The notes under the pieces: model-generated
Database searches by the model: none
What the model saw: the letters and a program-made list of their open reading frames with translations, nothing else
Told to the model about the DNA's origin: nothing
Assembly: GCA_910579485.1 (NCBI GenBank)
Contig: CAJTVO010000084.1
Location: forward strand, 1-15,194
Direction: 5' to 3'
Source: an uncultured Oscillospiraceae bacterium
GTDB lineage: Bacteria; Bacillota; Clostridia; Oscillospirales; Oscillospiraceae
DNA length: 15,194 bases
Program-made: the position numbers and the translations under genes
In this document: positions 13,682 through 15,194 of the stretch, piece after piece
Numbering within the stretch: position 1 is the first letter of the stretch
How the letters are laid out: each line of letters opens with the position of its first letter

Positions 13682-14167
13682 TTATATCAAGACCAGGATC
13701 GTCAGGGATGCCCCCGCCAGACACAGGGCCGTGGTGATCCGGCTCTGCGCGGCCTGACGGGCCGTTTCCTCCCACAGGAATCTGGTCAACTCCTCTCTCG
13801 TTTCCTCGATGGCCGCCGCCAGGGCCTCGCCCCCGGCGGGCAGCAGCGGCCCCAGGGGGGCCAGCAGCTTCCCCAGGGGCGGCGGCAGCGTCCGGACCGC
13901 CCTGCTCCAGCACCGGGGCAGGGCGTCCCCCTCCTCCAGGAAGCTCCCCAGAGGCTTCCACAGCCGGTCCGCCCCGGGGCCCTCGGCCAGGACCTCCTCC
14001 AGCAGCTCCGGCAAAGGCGTGCGGCAGACCTGCACGTGATACCGGAACACCGCCAGATCCTCCAGCAGGGCCCGTCCCAGGCGGAGGGGCAGCTGGCCCT
14101 CCCGCCGCCGCAGGAGGCTCCAGGCTCCCGCGCTGCCCAGCAGCAGCAGCGCCCCCAGCAGCTTCAT
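13682..14167 (-). CDS. spoIIIAB: Stage III sporulation protein AB, 161 aa
   Basis: SpoIIIA-complex protein whose helical soluble domain resembles type II secretion GspF-like proteins. It has an N-terminal hydrophobic segment (MKLLGALLLLGSAGAWSLL), a helical body (LEDLAVFRYHVQVCRTPLPE, RCWSRAVRTLPPPLGKLLAP), and a C-terminal transmembrane helix (TTALCLAGASLTILVLI). The start overlaps the last 4 nt of spoIIIAA (ATGA-type overlap), so translation is probably coupled. Confidence 0.94.
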   Translation of the reverse strand: MKLLGALLLLGSAGAWSLLRRREGQLPLRLGRALLEDLAVFRYHVQVCRTPLPELLEEVLAEGPGADRLWKPLGSFLEEGDALPRCWSRAVRTLPPPLGKLLAPLGPLLPAGGEALAAAIEETREELTRFLWEETARQAAQSRITTALCLAGASLTILVLI

Positions 14168-15078
14168 GGCAGGCGCTCCACCCGGCAGGACCGGGCGCTC
14201 CCTCTTCCGGAAATGAGCACCGCCCGCCGGAACACGCCGCAGGAGAGCAGGGCCCGTCCCACCGGCCTGGCGGACAGCTCCTCACGGGAGGAGGCATGGA
14301 CTGTGGACAGCAGGACGGCCCCGCAGCCCGCCGCCGAGCGCACCGCCTCCACGTCCGCCTCCAGCGCTACCTCGTCCAGGGCGATGACCTGGGGCGTCAT
14401 AGCCCGCAGCAGCATGGGGACGGCCAGATGCTTGGGGCAGGCGTCCATGATGTCCGTGTGGCATCCCACCTCCAGCTGGGGGCGGCCCCGGTGGACGGCG
14501 GCCAATTCGCCCCGCTCGTCCACCAGCGCCACCCGGCAGGAGGGACAGAGGCCCGTCCCCTGGCTGAGCAGGCGGACCAGATCCCGGAGGAGGGTGGTCT
14601 TCCCGCCCCCCGGCGGGGAGAGGATCAGGGTGCTCACGGGCCGTCCGTCCTCCAGAAGCTCCGGCAGGATGGGCAGGGCCGTATCCTCGTGGACCCGTGG
14701 TATGCGTATGGCCAGGGAGGAGATGTCCCGCAAGCCCTCGTTGCCCTCCGCGCCGGGCAGGGCGGTGCCGCACAGGCCCACCCGAAAGCCGCCGGAGGCG
14801 GTAACGTAGCCCCGCCGGATGGTCTCGGCGGCGGCATAGCGGGAATACTCCGTGGCCCGGTCCAGGACCTGCTCCAGGTCGCTTCGGATGACCCGGGTCT
14901 GGGGGAGGGGGGATTCGCCCTCCGGGAATGTGATGTACATGGGACGCCCGATCCGCAGGCGCAGTTCCTCCGCCTGGGCCTTCTGGCGCAGGGGAAGGGA
15001 CATGGCGGCTCCCTGGAGCCGCCCGGGGAGCAGGGCGCAGGCCTCCTCGTAGCGGGAGGCGGCGTATTCCTCCGTCAT
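14164..15078 (-). CDS. spoIIIAA: Stage III sporulation protein AA (channel ATPase), 304 aa
   Basis: ATPase of the SpoIIIA channel, related to secretion ATPases. The P-loop is SPPGGGKTT (154-162), the Walker B-like strand is VIALDEV (231-237), and a conserved His261 lies in LLSTVHASS. The N-terminal domain carries EELRLRIGRPMYITF, RRGYVTASGGFRVGLCG and SLAIRIPR, all family blocks. The start at 15078 has AGGAGAGG upstream. It is the first gene of the operon, behind a SigE-like promoter. Confidence 0.96.
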   Translation of the reverse strand: MTEEYAASRYEEACALLPGRLQGAAMSLPLRQKAQAEELRLRIGRPMYITFPEGESPLPQTRVIRSDLEQVLDRATEYSRYAAAETIRRGYVTASGGFRVGLCGTALPGAEGNEGLRDISSLAIRIPRVHEDTALPILPELLEDGRPVSTLILSPPGGGKTTLLRDLVRLLSQGTGLCPSCRVALVDERGELAAVHRGRPQLEVGCHTDIMDACPKHLAVPMLLRAMTPQVIALDEVALEADVEAVRSAAGCGAVLLSTVHASSREELSARPVGRALLSCGVFRRAVLISGRGSARSCRVERLP

Positions 15079-15114
15079 CGTTTGATCCTCTCCTTTTGTG
15101 GATTTTCTGTTTTT

Positions 15115-15143
15115 ACTCTATGAGGACTTGTCCTTAAATATGA
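15115..15143 (-). promoter_or_regulatory. SigE-type (mother-cell) promoter of spoIIIA
   Basis: On the minus strand, TCATATT (15137-15143) fully matches the SigE -35 (KMATATT). It is followed by 14 bp and then CATAGAGT (15115-15122), which matches CATACAMT at six of eight positions. Spacing is that of known SigE promoters, and the spoIIIA operon is a known SigE target in Bacillus and Clostridium. The leader to spoIIIAA is about 30 nt. The spacer contains a palindrome, AGGACTTGTCCT (15123-15134, plus strand). Confidence 0.8.
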
Positions 15144-15157
15144 CGGGGAAATTTTCT

Positions 15158-15176
15158 GCGGCCCCTGCGGGGCCGC
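15158..15176 (-). terminator. Possible terminator hairpin of the gene upstream of spoIIIA
   Basis: GCGGCCCC (15158-15165) pairs with GGGGCCGC (15169-15176) around a 3-nt loop. On the minus strand it is followed by AGAAAATTT, a weak tail. It would separate the spoIIIA promoter from an upstream gene outside the window. Confidence 0.45.
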
Positions 15177-15194
15177 CTTCGCTTGTTTCTCATC

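Noticed and set aside
13085..14809. Long plus-strand open frame (574 codons) opposite spoIIIAA-AD
   Set aside because: It is rich in Gln/Arg/Gly/His with no recognisable motifs and runs antisense across four well-identified sporulation genes; it arises from GC bias.

Overview
This is a high-GC window in which every supported gene lies on the minus strand. It suggests a spore-forming Firmicute of class Clostridia, most likely a gut Oscillospiraceae/Flavonifractor-like organism. That placement is inferred from a complete spoIIIAA-AH sporulation operon, a CIRCE-controlled groES-groEL pair and strong GGAGG-type ribosome sites; no species marker was available.

Layout, read in the direction of transcription from right to left. 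(1) 15143-10225: a SigE-like promoter, then spoIIIAA, AB, AC, AD, AE, AF, AG and AH, tightly packed or overlapping, closed by a hairpin terminator. Their products form the mother-cell side of the engulfment-stage channel. (2) 10185-5676: a probable housekeeping operon of a PrsA-like foldase lipoprotein, truB, ribF, a DUF4180 gene and a diacylglycerol-kinase-family gene. (3) 5680-2228: an accessory block. It holds an AT-rich EcsC-family gene with an EF-hand-like loop, a XerC/D-like tyrosine recombinase, an unusual intergenic segment, and two small membrane proteins of unknown function. (4) 2128-2: a SigA promoter overlapped by an extended CIRCE operator, then groES and groEL, ending in a strong hairpin.

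The most interesting part is 3310-3565. Two copies of a 25-bp near-palindrome lie in exact inverted orientation around 205 bp, just downstream of the recombinase gene. The enclosed DNA carries a good SigA-type promoter aimed left at the two membrane-protein genes and an intrinsic terminator aimed right. This looks like a self-contained invertible-promoter (phase-variation) switch, shown here in the predicted ON orientation: inversion would turn the promoter away and put the terminator between the recombinase and the membrane genes. The repeats, promoter, terminator and recombinase motifs are visible in the sequence; inversion itself is inference.
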